Shown: positions 4,741-5,864 of the stretch, piece after piece
Numbering within the stretch: the stretch's first letter is position 1
Layout: each line of letters begins with the position of its first letter
From: Treponema sp. UBA3819
GTDB lineage: Bacteria; Spirochaetota; Spirochaetia; Treponematales; Treponemataceae
Direction of reading: 5' to 3'
DNA: 5,864 bases
Assembly: GCA_002369025.1 (NCBI GenBank)
Contig: DFDV01000218.1
Span: 1-5,864, forward strand
Notes under the pieces: model-generated
The model's input: the letters and a program-made list of their open reading frames with translations, nothing else
Database searches by the model: none
What the model was told of the DNA's origin: nothing
Program-made: the position numbers and the translations under genes

Positions 4741-5864
4741 CTACAGCGTTACGCCGTCTTTGAAAATCGCAATCTCACGGTAGCCGTTCTTTTCGTTCTT
4801 TGTAACAGCTCTTCCGCTAACAATGTCGATAATCTGCTTCAAGAGTGCATCGCGGACTGAATCGCTGGGCTCGTCCAGAAGGCGGGCTGCGTCAAAGTCA
4901 ATCCAGCCGTGCTTGTTCTGTGCAAGCGGGTGATTTGTAGCGATTTTGACTGTCGGAACAGGGGCACCAAGCGGTGTTCCTCGTCCTGTTGAGAAGAGGA
5001 TGATGTTTGCACCGGCTGCTGTCATGTCAGTTGTTGAAACGATGTCGTTGCCTGGTCCTTCAAGCAGGGTGAGACCTGTAACATTCTGCGGAAGGCGCTC
5101 GCCGTACTTCAAAACGCCTGTGACAGGAGCCTTTCCGCCCTTCTGAACACAACCCAAAGATTTGTCTTCGAGGGTTGTAATTCCGCCGGCCTTGTTTCCC
5201 GGTGAGGGGTTTTCGTAGCAGACCTGATTGTGGCGGGCGTAGTAGCCTTTGAATCCGTTAATCAGGTTTACGGTTTTGTCGAAGCGGGCCTTGTCTACAC
5301 AGCGGTTCATGAGCATCTGCTCGGCACCGAACATTTCAGGAACTTCGGTAAGCATTACGCGGCCACCCATTCCTGTCATGGCATCGCAGATACGGCCAAT
5401 CAAAGCGTTTGCAGTGATTCCGCTCATGCCGTCTGAGCCACCGCACTTCATACCAAGAACGATATCTGTGAGAGGAGCTTCTTCGCGCTTGAATTTTCCG
5501 GCATATTCAGCAAGTTCGGTCAAAAGCTTTTTGCCTTCTTCCATTTCGTCTTCGAACTGCTGGGTAACCATGAATTTTACGCGCTTTTCGTCGTATTCGC
5601 CAAGGAATTCTTTGAAATAAGGAACATTGTTTTCTTCACAGCCGAGTGATACGACCAGAACGCCGCCAGCATTCGGGTGATGAACAAGGTCAGAGAGGAT
5701 GACGGCAGTTGTTTCTTTATCGCCACCCATCTGAGAACAGCCGTAAGGATGAGTCCATGTGAAGAATCCTTCGAGACCGCCCTTCTCGCTTGGTTTAGGC
5801 TCACCACCACAGAATTTGGCGTTTGCCCACATAGCGAGGTTTTCAGAGATTTTGTTTACGCAGC
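4741..5864 (-). CDS. uxaA: Altronate dehydratase, C-terminal part (5' end beyond the window)
   Basis: 373 in-frame residues are visible before the frame runs off the right edge. The Met at 5830-5832 is internal: the open frame continues upstream as CVNKISENLA, which aligns with the conserved Cys/Asn segment that follows the N-terminal SAF domain in this family. UxaA proteins are usually near 495 residues, so roughly the first 120 are missing. The enzyme dehydrates D-altronate to 2-keto-3-deoxy-D-gluconate in galacturonate breakdown and uses a metal ion. Diagnostic motifs, in order: THPYGCSQMGGD, HHPNAGGVLVVSLGCE, GMKCGGSDGMSGITANALIG, LTEVPEMFGAEQ, NPSPGNKAGGITTLEDKSLGC, GPGNDIVSTTDMTAAGANIILFSTGRGTPLGAPVPTVKIATN. 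No frameshift or missing motif is seen in this part. It ends in TAG, immediately before the bidirectional terminator. A galactarate dehydratase (GarD) is related, but uxaC nearby favours UxaA. Confidence 0.94.
   Translation of the reverse strand, partial: CVNKISENLAMWANAKFCGGEPKPSEKGGLEGFFTWTHPYGCSQMGGDKETTAVILSDLVHHPNAGGVLVVSLGCEENNVPYFKEFLGEYDEKRVKFMVTQQFEDEMEEGKKLLTELAEYAGKFKREEAPLTDIVLGMKCGGSDGMSGITANALIGRICDAMTGMGGRVMLTEVPEMFGAEQMLMNRCVDKARFDKTVNLINGFKGYYARHNQVCYENPSPGNKAGGITTLEDKSLGCVQKGGKAPVTGVLKYGERLPQNVTGLTLLEGPGNDIVSTTDMTAAGANIILFSTGRGTPLGAPVPTVKIATNHPLAQNKHGWIDFDAARLLDEPSDSVRDALLKQIIDIVSGRAVTKNEKNGYREIAIFKDGVTL

Noticed and set aside
5249..5620. A 123-codon plus-strand ORF inside uxaA
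   Set aside because: It is antisense to highly conserved altronate dehydratase sequence and is a shadow of its codon usage.
5577..5832. An ATG at 5830-5832 as the real start of uxaA
   Set aside because: The conserved frame continues upstream to the window edge, and the family has a further N-terminal region. This Met is internal.

Overview
The window looks like bacterial chromosome from an anaerobic, plant-polysaccharide-using host organism. Two hexuronate-catabolism enzymes (UxaC and UxaA), the AT-leaning intergenic DNA, a lipoprotein signal with a relaxed lipobox and GC-rich intergenic hairpin repeats would all suit a gut or rumen Treponema-like spirochaete. That is an inference: no rRNA or other taxonomic marker is present, and Bacteroidota or Firmicutes cannot be excluded.

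Layout, left to right. Positions 1-166 hold a run of small hairpins ending in a perfect 10-bp stem. It looks like the right end of an IS200/IS605 (TnpB-type) element, or the tail of its guide RNA, whose body lies to the left of the window. A DNA alkylation-repair (AlkD-like, HEAT-repeat) gene on the minus strand runs into this structure and takes its last codons and its stop from it. Next, also on the minus strand, comes a two-gene MntA-HepT toxin-antitoxin operon (nucleotidyltransferase antitoxin, then HEPN ribonuclease toxin) with an 8-nt overlap. A GC-rich triple-hairpin repeat of about 97 bp separates it from uxaC (glucuronate/galacturonate isomerase, complete, minus strand). A 177-bp divergent promoter region separates uxaC from a plus-strand lipoprotein gene with a nucleoside-hydrolase fold. 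That gene converges on uxaA (altronate dehydratase, minus strand, cut by the right edge of the window) across a strong bidirectional terminator.

How the genes work together. UxaC converts D-glucuronate to D-fructuronate and D-galacturonate to D-tagaturonate. UxaA dehydrates D-altronate, the reduced form of tagaturonate, to 2-keto-3-deoxy-D-gluconate. They are two steps of galacturonate (pectin) breakdown, with the intervening tagaturonate reductase not in view. The nucleoside-hydrolase lipoprotein lies between them on the opposite strand with its own promoter and terminator, so it is a neighbour and not an operon member. The left third (element end, repair gene, toxin-antitoxin pair, hairpin repeat) has the character of an accessory segment placed beside the sugar-acid genes.

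Nothing here is convincingly a new system. The points most worth a second look are the fusion of the repair gene's 3' end to a mobile-element-like tail, the apparently near-leaderless mntA message, the altered active-site motif of the lipoprotein nucleoside hydrolase, and the structured repeat downstream of uxaC.
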